A DNA stretch of 48,699 nucleotides, from the NCBI GenBank assembly GCA_029978705.1, contig JAPOIY010000019.1:1-48699 (forward strand), given 5' to 3'. Position 1 is the first letter of the stretch; every line of letters starts with the position of its first letter. Shown piece after piece: positions 33,952 through 42,123 of the stretch. The position numbers and the translations under genes are program-made. Under the pieces are notes generated by a model. That model saw only the letters and a program-made list of their open reading frames with translations. It was not told where the DNA came from and made no database searches. Origin of the DNA: Actinomycetota bacterium (GTDB lineage Bacteria; Actinomycetota; Actinomycetes; S36-B12; GCA-2699445).

Positions 33952-35769
33952 GTGACTGCCGACGACGGTCATCGCGTGGTCACCCACCTCAAGACCGCCT
34001 TGAGCAGCAAGGCGGGCGTGCCGGTCGCGTGGCGCACCAGTATCGGCGTCGTCCTGGGGATGGCGCTGGGCGGCGCCTTCGGGGTGGTGGTCGATCAGAG
34101 CCTCGGCGGTGGCACGGTCGGCCTCAGCGTCGTGTCCGGCATGTTCCTGGGGGTGGTGGCTGTTGCGGGGCCGTTCTTCATGGCCCTGCGCCTGGTTGCG
34201 ATGGTGGGCCTGTTTGTCACGCTCACCACCGGCCTGGCGGTCGTCGCGGGGGATCGGCCCTGGCTGGCCGTTCTCGGCATGGTGGTGCTGGTCTTCATCG
34301 GGGCGGTGTGGACCGCGATCCCGCTGGCCGGGGGGATGTTGGGGTCCTTCCCGACCATCGTCTATCTGATCGTTTTGGCGAAAGGGGCTTCCGTGACCGG
34401 GGGCGCGACGGCGCCACGGGCGATGCTGGGGGCCGCGGCCGCGATCGCGGCCGGGCTCGTCGTGGTGGTGGTCATGTCCGGGTGGGATCCGCGCAAGGTC
34501 ACCCGCGCCGCCGTGGCGGGGGCCTGGTCGCCCACCGCGACGTGGCCGCAGATGGGGCAGACCCTGGCCCTGCTGCGGCTGGACTCGGCCCCCCGGACTC
34601 TCCTCGCACTCACCCACTCGGCGGTGTTGGCGATGATCGCGCGGTCGTGGCTGAAGGACGAGACGCAGTCGGCCCCCTTCCGTCAGGCCACTGAGGCGCA
34701 GCAGGCCGTCGCTCAGACACTGATACCGCGGGGGCGGCTCATCCCCCGCCCCGTCGCTGCGGCGGTCCCGGACGCCGTGGCCGCAACGGAGGCAGCGGGT
34801 CAGCAGGCGACCTCCCACAAGACCGCCTACGCCTGGGACCGGCTGTCGGTCGCGCTGCACGCGGCCGCGGGTCTCCTCGACGGCTCGATCCGGGCCAAGA
34901 CCGTGGTGATCAGCCGAGACACGCTCCTGAGAGGCCTGCTGCGGGCCATCGTGCACCCCGACAGCGCCCCGTTCCGATACGGCGTGCAGCGTGCTGTGGC
35001 GCTGGGTACGGCGACATTCATCATGGTCACGTTCCCGGCGAACCAGTTCTTCTGGGTGCCGCTGACGATGTTCTCCGTCCTGCAGGTCAACGCGATCGCC
35101 ACCCTCGGCCGGGCCGTCCAGTACGCCTTCGGCACCTGGATCGGGGCGGTGGGCGCCATGGTGCTGGGCCTGGTCCTGCCCGCGCCGGTGGTGTCCGTGG
35201 CCGCCCTGATCCTCCTCGCCGCCGGTTTCTCCTACCTGGCGCGCAACTACTTCGTCTTCGCCATCGCCGTCGCCTCCGCCGTCGTGCTGCTGGTCGGCGG
35301 ACCCAGCGGCGACTTCGTCGGGTGGGCCGCCCTCCGCGCCCTGGACGTGACGGTGGGGGCCGTGGTGGCGATCGCCGTCTCCGCGTTGGTGCTGCGGGTG
35401 CGCCCCCAGCCACAACGGCATGTCGCCCAGGCGAAGCAGGCCCTGACGGCGGCGATCGCCGGTCTGCGCCGCAGGAACAGCCAGGAGCCGGAGGACCTTC
35501 AGCGGATCCTGGCGCCGGAACACCAGTTCCTCCGGGCGATGGGCAACCTGAAGGCCGACCTGGAGATGTCCCGCGACGACCCGGCCCTGACCACGGTGAC
35601 CGGGGAACTGAGCGACGCCAACGACCAGCTCCTCGCGATGTCGACGATCGTCTTCCAGCGCACCGCCCAGGTGGACGCGAAGAGCCCCGAGGGCCGCCTT
35701 CTCATCGACAACGCGCTGGACCGGCTCACCGACACGGTCGCCGCCATCTCGCTGCCGCCTTCCCCCTGA
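33952..35769 (+). CDS. FUSC family transporter 2, in the glnR-mshD operon
   Basis: The 605-residue protein is a second FUSC-type transporter: an N-terminal block of about six helices (residues 25-185), a soluble region, a second block (about 330-470) with TFPANQFFWVPLTMFSVLQ, and a helical C-terminal tail with KSPEGRLLIDNALDRL. It is shorter than the first FUSC and has little similarity to it by eye, so the two are not a recent duplication. GGAGGGG upstream of the GTG gives a start 4 bp after mshD. The stop codon lies inside a direct repeat. Substrate unknown. Confidence 0.86.
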   Translation: MTADDGHRVVTHLKTALSSKAGVPVAWRTSIGVVLGMALGGAFGVVVDQSLGGGTVGLSVVSGMFLGVVAVAGPFFMALRLVAMVGLFVTLTTGLAVVAGDRPWLAVLGMVVLVFIGAVWTAIPLAGGMLGSFPTIVYLIVLAKGASVTGGATAPRAMLGAAAAIAAGLVVVVVMSGWDPRKVTRAAVAGAWSPTATWPQMGQTLALLRLDSAPRTLLALTHSAVLAMIARSWLKDETQSAPFRQATEAQQAVAQTLIPRGRLIPRPVAAAVPDAVAATEAAGQQATSHKTAYAWDRLSVALHAAAGLLDGSIRAKTVVISRDTLLRGLLRAIVHPDSAPFRYGVQRAVALGTATFIMVTFPANQFFWVPLTMFSVLQVNAIATLGRAVQYAFGTWIGAVGAMVLGLVLPAPVVSVAALILLAAGFSYLARNYFVFAIAVASAVVLLVGGPSGDFVGWAALRALDVTVGAVVAIAVSALVLRVRPQPQRHVAQAKQALTAAIAGLRRRNSQEPEDLQRILAPEHQFLRAMGNLKADLEMSRDDPALTTVTGELSDANDQLLAMSTIVFQRTAQVDAKSPEGRLLIDNALDRLTDTVAAISLPPSP

Positions 35770-35815
35770 CGGCCCCGGGGGGCCCCGAACTGACGGCCCC
35801 GGGGGGCCCCCGAAA
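35767..35815. repeat. Tandem 24-bp GC-rich repeat starting at the FUSC-2 stop codon
   Basis: Two copies of a unit TGACGGCCCCGGGGGGCCCC plus GAAC follow each other; the second has one extra C. Each can form a GGCCCC/GGGGCC hairpin. The first TGA is the FUSC-2 stop codon. It may act in termination. Confidence 0.85.
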
Positions 35816-35888
35816 CAGTCGCATGCGACTGTTCGCGTCAGAGGCGACGGCTGCAACGGTCGCTTCTGACCCGAACAGTCGCTTCTGG
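35812..35888. repeat. Palindromic intergenic repeat, copy A
   Basis: GAAACAGTCGCATGCGACTG forms a 20-bp palindrome at 35814-35833. Next to it GTCAGAGGCGAC (35837-35848) pairs with GTCGCTTCTGAC (35859-35870) with one wobble. A partial third unit (CGAACAGTCGCTTCTGG) ends it. Related to copy B at 39383-39470, in the same orientation. Confidence 0.85.
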
Positions 35889-35891
35889 AGC

Positions 35892-35929
35892 GCGTCGGCA
35901 CTTCTGGCGCGCGTCGGCACTTCTGGCGG
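35892..35929. repeat. Tandem 19-bp repeat (two copies)
   Basis: GCGTCGGCACTTCTGGCGC is followed by a copy with one change. It sits between palindromic repeat A and the ABC permease stop codon. Confidence 0.75.
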
Positions 35930-35991
35930 GCGTCATCGCGGCTGGCGCGCACGGTCCAGGGGGCACCGGCATCCGCCAGGGCCCGCAGCCC

Positions 35992-36855
35992 TCAGGACAA
36001 GACGTCCTTGCGCGCGAACCGCACGAACGCCACTGCCACGAGCACCACGAAGGCCACGGCGGAGTAGGTCGCGCCGCGGGCCATCTGCGACCAGTCGATC
36101 TGGGGGGAGAGCGCGCCGACCCAGGCATTCGTGTAGTCCGTCGGCAGCCACTGCCGCAGGTCCCCCAGGGCCTCGATCGCGTCCAGGATGCTGCTCACGA
36201 TCACGATGATGAGAGCGGCTCCCACCGCTCCCAGGGGAACGTCGGTCGACACGGTCATCAGGAACGCGATGCCTGCCGTGAACAGCAGGGACAGCATGAT
36301 GAAGACCGCGATCACCATGACCCGGGCGGCGGCATCCCAGCCGTCGTAGACCCCGCCGGCGGGACTGGCCAGCGGCCCGGAGCCGAACGCCAGGAGTCCC
36401 ACGCCGTACGAAACCACGATCAGCAGGAACAGACCGCCTGCCGTCGACAGCAGCCCGACGACGAGTTTGACCCCCAACAACCGACCGCGGGGAACCGGTG
36501 CGGCGAGCAGGTACCGCAAGGTCCCCCACTGCGCCTCCCCGGCGACGGTGTCGCCGAGGAACACCGCGGTGACCAGGACGAGGAGGAATCCGGTGGCGAA
36601 GAAGAGCATCGTGATGCAGAAGTTCCACGCCCCGCTCGTGGCCAGCCCCACAAGATCCAGACTGCCGCCGCCGAACCGCCGGGAACCGGGATCCGACGAG
36701 GCCGATGGACCCAACTTCACCGCGGCCACCACGATCAGCGGCAGGAGGACGAGAAGGCCGTAGACCACCAAAGTGCGGGGCCGGCGCAACTGGCGCGCCA
36801 GTTCGACCCGAACCGGAAGGACGGTCCCCGACCGGACGTGGGGTGACGCTGTCAT
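35992..36855 (-). CDS. ABC-2 type transporter permease
   Basis: The 287-residue protein has about six membrane helices and the ABC-2 permease look: an N-terminal cytoplasmic segment ELARQLRRPRTLVVYG, a large loop with Gly/Ser (GGGSLDLVGLATSG), GDTVAGEAQWGTLRYLLAAPVPRGRLLGVK (typical coupling helix region) and three hydrophobic segments after it. Its ATG overlaps the stop of the upstream hydrolase-ATPase gene (ATGA), so they are coupled and should form one transporter: ATPase and permease on separate chains. Export direction is assumed from the ABC-2 family. Confidence 0.88.
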   Translation of the reverse strand: MTASPHVRSGTVLPVRVELARQLRRPRTLVVYGLLVLLPLIVVAAVKLGPSASSDPGSRRFGGGSLDLVGLATSGAWNFCITMLFFATGFLLVLVTAVFLGDTVAGEAQWGTLRYLLAAPVPRGRLLGVKLVVGLLSTAGGLFLLIVVSYGVGLLAFGSGPLASPAGGVYDGWDAAARVMVIAVFIMLSLLFTAGIAFLMTVSTDVPLGAVGAALIIVIVSSILDAIEALGDLRQWLPTDYTNAWVGALSPQIDWSQMARGATYSAVAFVVLVAVAFVRFARKDVLS

Positions 36856-39356
36856 CGACCCTCCCCCACCGTGTGTTCGTTGCCCACAATGCCGAGGAAC
36901 ACGTCCTCGAGGCGCTCACCGCCGGCCCGCAGGTCCGCGACTTCGCCCTCGGCCACGACGCGGCCCCGGTTCATGACGATGACGTGGGTACACGTCATCT
37001 CGACCTCCGCCAACAGGTGGGAGGAGACGACAACAGTGCGCCCGGCCGCTGCGTAGTCCCGCAGGACGTCGCGCATCTCCCGGATCTGGGGCGGGTCGAG
37101 CCCATTGGTCGGTTCGTCCAGGACCAGCAGGTCGGGCATCCCCAGCATCGCCTGCGCGATGCCGAGGCGCTGCCGCATGCCCTGGCTGTAGGAGCGGACC
37201 TTGCGGTCCGCCGCACCGCCCAGCCCGGCGATGTCCAGGACTTGGGCCATGCGGGGGTCGGAGCTGCGGCCGGTCGCCCGCCAGTACAGCTCCAGATTGG
37301 TGCGTCCCGACAGGTGCGGCAGGAACCCGGCGCCCTCGATCAGGGAACCGCACCGCGACAGCACCTCCGCCCCGGGGTGGACCCGGGAGCCGAACAGGTA
37401 GATCGCCCCGGCGGAGGGTTCGATGAGTCCCATGAGCATCCGCATGGTCGTTGTCTTTCCCGCTCCGTTGGGGCCGAGCAGCCCGAGGACCACGCCCGGC
37501 GGAACCTGGAAGGTGATGTCGTCCACGGCCGTGGGTCCGCGGCGATAGGACTTGCTGAGCCCCTCGATCACGACGGGGACCTCGCTGAGTTCCGGCCGCT
37601 GGGTCGGGCGGGGGGCGCGGGGGCGCAGCAGCCAGGCCAGCAGGACGACCCCCAGCATCAGTGGTACGGCGAGCAGCAGCCAAGGGGAGATGGGCTGCTG
37701 CGCGTTCTCGATCCCCGGTGTCGCCGGCAGCAGGAGCCGCCGGTCGGCGAGGTCGACGGAGTAGACCGCGGGCTGAACCGGCAGTTGGTAGGCGGCGTCG
37801 GTGGTTGTCACCACGACGCGCAGGCGGTCGCCGACGGAGACCCGGGTGGCGATGGCGGGGAGGTCGACTGTCGCGGTGGTCGGCGCCGGACCGAGCCGGT
37901 TCAGCCGCACCGGAGCGACCAGCCCCTGCGGTGCGATCTCGGTGCCCGTCGCGGTCACGACCCGCAGTTGGGCGAACAGCGCCACGTCCCGGACCTCGCG
38001 CGTACTGCTCAGTTGCAGGGTGACCCGCGGTGATCCCACCAGGGTGGTGTCCGTGGTCACGGGGGCGCTGTCGAAGGCGGCGGACTGCCCCGGCGGGGAC
38101 ATCGTGGCCAGTCCCGCCAGCGCCCCGGCTCCGGGGAACGAGGAGACCGCTGCGGGAGCCCCCCCGGCGGGAGCCCGCACGGCGGTGGCCGTTCCGGTGA
38201 GGTCGATCGGAGTCGGATCGCCTCCGGCCAGTCCGGGGAAGGCGGGCATCGTCGCGACGACCGGTTCACGGCGGGAGTCAGCGCCGAGCGCACCGTCGGT
38301 GAAGGTGACCTCGAAGTCTGTGTCGACGGGCGGTCCCCCGGCCAGATGGGCGGTCATCCAGGCGGTCATGAGGTCGGCCAGCCGCTCGCCCTCGGGCGCT
38401 CCCCCGTCGTGGCCGCCTCCGTGCCAGACGAGTTTCACCGGGGTCCGCGGGTGGGCTGCCGTGATCTGCTCGTAGGTGGCGACAGCTTGCGCGAACGGGA
38501 ACAGCGAGTCGGCCTGTCCCGCGCCGATGAGGGTGGCGGCGGTGATCCGGCCCGTCACGGACCGGGGGCTCGACGCGGCCATCAGGCGGGCGTCCGCCCG
38601 GGTCAGGACTCCCCGCGTCGCTGCCCGGTCGAAAGCCCGGCACCAGTTGCGGGCGAACCGGCCGCAGGGTGTCGCCCGCGCCCCCGGCTGTTCCAGCCCG
38701 ACGGTGAAGAAGCTGCCCGCCCACCAGGACTTGAACACCCCGAGCTCCCCGCCGGGCACGCGGCTCTGCCCGAACAGGGAGGTCTGCAGGTCGTTCCAGG
38801 TGATGTCGGCGGCGACGGCGTCGATGCGGTCGTCGGATCCCGCCAGCAGGAGGGCCAGGGCGCCGCCGTAGGAGCCGCCCGTCACTCCGACGCGGGGGTC
38901 GCCGGGAGCGTCGGTGAGCACCTGCGGGGTGCCGGCCAACTCGGAGACGACCGCGCGGGCGTCTGCGACCTCGTAGCGCGGCGCGTTCATCGAGATGCGG
39001 CCCGTGGACTCGCCGAACCCGCGCGCCGTGTAGGCCAGCACCACGAATCCGGCGTCGGCCAGTTGGGTGGCCTGGGGGGCGACGTCCGTCTTGTCGCCCC
39101 CGAAACCGTGGGCGATGACGACGGCCGGGGCGGGGGTCGTCGGCGGCAGGTAGAGGTCGGCCGACAGGCGCACGGGGGTGGGGTCGGCGGCCGACGTCGG
39201 GCCGCCGTCGATCGTGAGCGGCACGGGCGCCCCCGCCTCAGCCACCGGTACCGCGGCCTGCGCGGCTGGCGGCAGGAGACCGGACCCGGCCAGGAGCAGG
39301 CCCCCCAGCAGCGCGGGCAGACCCCCGACCCGCCCAAGCCACGGCGCTCGGCTCAC
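36852..39356 (-). CDS. Fusion of secreted serine hydrolase and cytoplasmic ABC ATPase
   Basis: The 834-residue protein has a signal/anchor at residues 10-35. An S15/CocE-type alpha/beta-hydrolase follows (about 45-345) with nucleophile elbow GGSYGG (Ser162), Asp283 (GAGQADSLFP) and His316 (GGGHDGG). A jelly-roll-like part spans about 360-545, then a membrane helix at 557-577. A complete ABC ATPase follows (593-820): Walker A GPNGAGKT (628-635), signature YSQGM, Walker B LLVLDE (743-748) and His780 of the H-loop. The hydrolase should be outside and the ATPase inside. I start at the GTG at 39356 (GGGGGG 6 nt upstream); a GTG at 39374 would add six residues. Confidence 0.88.
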   Translation of the reverse strand: MSRAPWLGRVGGLPALLGGLLLAGSGLLPPAAQAAVPVAEAGAPVPLTIDGGPTSAADPTPVRLSADLYLPPTTPAPAVVIAHGFGGDKTDVAPQATQLADAGFVVLAYTARGFGESTGRISMNAPRYEVADARAVVSELAGTPQVLTDAPGDPRVGVTGGSYGGALALLLAGSDDRIDAVAADITWNDLQTSLFGQSRVPGGELGVFKSWWAGSFFTVGLEQPGARATPCGRFARNWCRAFDRAATRGVLTRADARLMAASSPRSVTGRITAATLIGAGQADSLFPFAQAVATYEQITAAHPRTPVKLVWHGGGHDGGAPEGERLADLMTAWMTAHLAGGPPVDTDFEVTFTDGALGADSRREPVVATMPAFPGLAGGDPTPIDLTGTATAVRAPAGGAPAAVSSFPGAGALAGLATMSPPGQSAAFDSAPVTTDTTLVGSPRVTLQLSSTREVRDVALFAQLRVVTATGTEIAPQGLVAPVRLNRLGPAPTTATVDLPAIATRVSVGDRLRVVVTTTDAAYQLPVQPAVYSVDLADRRLLLPATPGIENAQQPISPWLLLAVPLMLGVVLLAWLLRPRAPRPTQRPELSEVPVVIEGLSKSYRRGPTAVDDITFQVPPGVVLGLLGPNGAGKTTTMRMLMGLIEPSAGAIYLFGSRVHPGAEVLSRCGSLIEGAGFLPHLSGRTNLELYWRATGRSSDPRMAQVLDIAGLGGAADRKVRSYSQGMRQRLGIAQAMLGMPDLLVLDEPTNGLDPPQIREMRDVLRDYAAAGRTVVVSSHLLAEVEMTCTHVIVMNRGRVVAEGEVADLRAGGERLEDVFLGIVGNEHTVGEGR

Positions 39357-39382
39357 CGGAGACCCCCCGGCCACGCCTTAAG

Positions 39383-39470
39383 CCGAAACAGTCGCATGCG
39401 ACTCCTCCCGTCAGAAGCGACCGTTCAAACGGTCGCTCTTGTACCGAGCGGTCGCATGCGACTGTTTCGG
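39383..39470. repeat. Palindromic intergenic repeat, copy B
   Basis: The outer arms CCGAAACAGTCGCATGCGAC (39383-39402) and its reverse complement (39451-39470) match perfectly over 20 bp. Inside, AGCGACCGTT and AACGGTCGCT pair perfectly around CA. The element shares the AGTCGCATGCGACT core and the AAGCGAC/GTCGCT stem with copy A. Confidence 0.88.
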
Positions 39471-39485
39471 ATCAGGCGAATGGGC

Positions 39486-39902
39486 TCAGTCGGCGTACTG
39501 CCAGAACTTCACGAACAGCTCGGTGGGGGCGTCGGCGGCGATGAACTCACACAGCCACTTGGTCCGGCCACCCGTCGGCTGCAGGGTCTTCACCTTGGCG
39601 GCCTTGCACTGGAAGCCGCTGTACTTGACCTTGGCGCCCTTCTTGCCGGCCTTGTCGATGGTCTTCTTGGTGAGCTTGCGCATCGTCTTGCACGTGGCAT
39701 CGCTCTCGAACCCCTTGGCGATCTCGGTGCCAGCCAGATCGACGACGGGGGTCTCCCCGAAGTTCTCGGCTCCGTAGCACTGGATCGCGAGATCCTTGAT
39801 CGTGATCTTGCTGGGGTCGCCGGCCAGGGCGGTACCGGTGGCGAGCGCGGAGGCGCCCAGAGCGGCTCCGGCCAGGACAGCGGCAACACGGGTCTTGTTC
39901 AT
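39486..39902 (-). CDS. Small secreted protein with four cysteines
   Basis: The 138-residue product has a signal peptide (MNKTRV, Ala/Leu core, cleavage near residue 28) and a mature part with Cys42, Cys71, Cys99 and Cys118, enough for two disulfides. It is rich in Lys in the middle and ends in FVKFWQYAD. No family is recognised. GGAGGAAGAG upstream of the ATG is a good ribosome site. It is codirectional with the hydrolase-ABC cassette but separated from it by palindromic repeat B. An extracytoplasmic ligand-binding or structural role is possible. Confidence 0.8.
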   Translation of the reverse strand: MNKTRVAAVLAGAALGASALATGTALAGDPSKITIKDLAIQCYGAENFGETPVVDLAGTEIAKGFESDATCKTMRKLTKKTIDKAGKKGAKVKYSGFQCKAAKVKTLQPTGGRTKWLCEFIAADAPTELFVKFWQYAD

Positions 39903-39996
39903 GGAACTCTTCCTCCAAGTGAGTGACTGAGGGGTACGTTACCCGGCGCGTGGCGGACGCACAGCCGTTCCCCGTGGACCGCGGCGCTCCCTGTGA

Positions 39997-40002
39997 CAGG
40001 AT
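39997..40002 (+). promoter_or_regulatory. -10 box (CAGGAT) of the leaderless ppk gene
   Basis: CAGGAT is 6 nt before the ATG at 40009; it keeps A at position 2 and T at position 6. Confidence 0.5.
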
Positions 40003-40008
40003 CGGTAC

Positions 40009-42120
40009 ATGACCGCCGAGATGACCGACATCCCCGCGTCGGACGAGGCTGAACTGGAGCCGCTGCCCCCCGACCGGTTCCTCGACCGGGAACTGTCCTG
40101 GCTGGCGTTCAACGAGCGGGTCGTGCAGTTGGCCGAGGACGTGCGCTCACCCCTACTGGAGCGCGCCAAGTTCGCCGCGATCTTCGCGAGCAACCTCGAC
40201 GAGTTCTTCATGGTCCGCGTCGCCGGCCTCAAGCGCCGGATCGCCACCGGGATCGCGGTGCAGGCGGCTAGCGGCCTGCAGCCCAAGGAGGTCCTGGAAG
40301 GGATCTGGCAGGAGTCCCGCAGCCAGATGCGCAGGCAGGCTGCCGTGTTCCGCGACGACATCCGCCCGGCCCTGGCCGCGGAGGGCATCGAACTGCTGTC
40401 GTGGGACGGGCTGTCCGGCCTGGAGCGGCAGGAGTTGCACGAGTTCTTCCGCGACCGCGTCTTCCCCGTGCTCACTCCCCTGGCCGTGGACCCCAGCCAC
40501 CCGTTCCCCTACATCTCCGGCCTGTCCCTGAACCTGGCCGTCGTCGTGCGCAATCCCGACACCGGCAACGAGCTGTTCGCGCGCGTGAAGGTGCCGCCTC
40601 TCCTTCCGCGCCTGGTACATCTCGACGGCCAGCGGTTCATCCCCCTCGAGGACGTCATGGCCCAGCACCTCGACCAGTTGTTCCCGGGTATGGAGGTCCT
40701 GCAGCACCACATCTTCCGGGTCACCCGCAACGAGGACCTGGAGGTCGAGGAGGACGACGCCGAGAACCTGCTCAAGGCGCTGGAGCGGGAGCTGATGAAG
40801 CGGCGGTTCGGCCCCCCCGTCCGCCTGGAGGTGGAGGAGTCCATCGACCCCCACGTGTTGGACCTGCTGGTCAGCGAACTGGGTGTCAGCCCCGACGAGG
40901 TCGTCCAGGTGCCCGGGCCGCTGGATCTCACGTTCCTGTGGACCCTGGTGGGGCTCGACCGCGGCGACCTCAAAGAGGCCCCGTTCGTACCGAAGACCAA
41001 CCGCGAACTCGCCGAGGTGGAGACCGCAGCGGAGCCCGACGTGCTCGACACGATGCGCGAGAAGGAGGTGCTGCTGCACCACCCGTACGACTCCTTCTCC
41101 ACCTCGGTGCAGCGGTTCCTGGAACAAGCGGCAGCCGACCCCCACGTACTGGCCATCAAGCAGACCCTGTATCGCACGAGCGGGGACTCTCCCATCATCG
41201 ACGCCCTGGTGGATGCCGCGGAGGCCGGTAAGCAGGTCCTGGCCCTCGTCGAGATCAAGGCTCGCTTCGACGAGCAGGCCAATATCAAGTGGGGGCGCAA
41301 GCTGGAGCGTGCCGGCGTGCACGTGGTCTACGGTCTCGTCGGGCTGAAGACGCACTGCAAACTGAGCATGGTCGTCCGCGACGACGGCGACACGCTGCGC
41401 CGCTACATCCACATCGGCACCGGCAACTACCACCCGAAGACTGCGCGCCTCTACGAGGACTTCGGCCTGCTCACCACCGACCCGGTCGTCGGGGAGGACG
41501 TCAGCCGCCTGTTCAACGTCCTGTCCGGGTACTCGATGAACACCACCTACGACCGCCTCCTCGTGGCGCCCCACTCGATCCGCACCGGTCTGCTGGAACG
41601 GATCGAGCGCGAGGTCCAGCACCACCGCGAAGGGCGTCCCGCGCGGATCCGCTTCAAGTGCAACTCCATCGTCGACGAGCGACTCATAGACGCCCTGTAC
41701 CGCGCCGCACAGGCCGGAGTGCCCGTCGACATCTTCGTGCGGGGCATCTGCGCCATCCGACCGGGTATCCCGGGCACCGAGGACCGGCTGCGGGTGATCA
41801 GCATCCTGGGTAAGTTCCTCGAGCACTCCCGCGCCTACGAGTTCGAGAACGGCGGCGAGCCCGAGGTCTGGATCGGCTCGGCCGACCTCATGCACCGCAA
41901 CCTCGACCGCCGCGTCGAGACGCTGGTCCGGATGGAGGGCCCGGATCACGTCCGCGAGGTGTCCGGCCTGTTCGACCTTGCGTTCGATCCGGGGACATCG
42001 GCCTGGGACTTGAACAACGACGGCACTTGGACCCGTAGGATCGTGGATGAGGACGGCAACGAACTGGTCGACTACCAGGACACTGTCATCCAGATGAGGA
42101 CCGGCCGCCGGGGAGCGTGA
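40009..42120 (+). CDS. ppk: Polyphosphate kinase 1
   Basis: The 703-residue enzyme reversibly transfers the ATP gamma-phosphate to polyphosphate. It has the PPK1 order: N-terminal helical domain with [28 protein letters not shown], the head domain, the catalytic region with the phosphorylated His449 in LKTHCK, and the [21 protein letters not shown] block, then the C-terminal [12 protein letters not shown]. The length is normal for actinobacterial PPK1. The CYTH-CHAD gene follows after 3 bp and the MutT1-like gene overlaps next, giving a polyphosphate operon. Confidence 0.97.
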   Translation: MTAEMTDIPASDEAELEPLPPDRFLDRELSWLAFNERVVQLAEDVRSPLLERAKFAAIFASNLDEFFMVRVAGLKRRIATGIAVQAASGLQPKEVLEGIWQESRSQMRRQAAVFRDDIRPALAAEGIELLSWDGLSGLERQELHEFFRDRVFPVLTPLAVDPSHPFPYISGLSLNLAVVVRNPDTGNELFARVKVPPLLPRLVHLDGQRFIPLEDVMAQHLDQLFPGMEVLQHHIFRVTRNEDLEVEEDDAENLLKALERELMKRRFGPPVRLEVEESIDPHVLDLLVSELGVSPDEVVQVPGPLDLTFLWTLVGLDRGDLKEAPFVPKTNRELAEVETAAEPDVLDTMREKEVLLHHPYDSFSTSVQRFLEQAAADPHVLAIKQTLYRTSGDSPIIDALVDAAEAGKQVLALVEIKARFDEQANIKWGRKLERAGVHVVYGLVGLKTHCKLSMVVRDDGDTLRRYIHIGTGNYHPKTARLYEDFGLLTTDPVVGEDVSRLFNVLSGYSMNTTYDRLLVAPHSIRTGLLERIEREVQHHREGRPARIRFKCNSIVDERLIDALYRAAQAGVPVDIFVRGICAIRPGIPGTEDRLRVISILGKFLEHSRAYEFENGGEPEVWIGSADLMHRNLDRRVETLVRMEGPDHVREVSGLFDLAFDPGTSAWDLNNDGTWTRRIVDEDGNELVDYQDTVIQMRTGRRGA

Positions 42121-42123
42121 TCC

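Noticed and set aside
35812-35935. CRISPR-like array between FUSC-2 and the ABC permease
   Set aside because: The repeats are short, nested or directly adjacent, without unique spacers of constant length.
36852-39356. Frameshift or false join creating the hydrolase-ABC fusion
   Set aside because: The frame is continuous through jelly-roll, membrane helix and linker, the helix fits the topology, and no internal ribosome site or start precedes the ATPase. It is still listed as the main thing to confirm.
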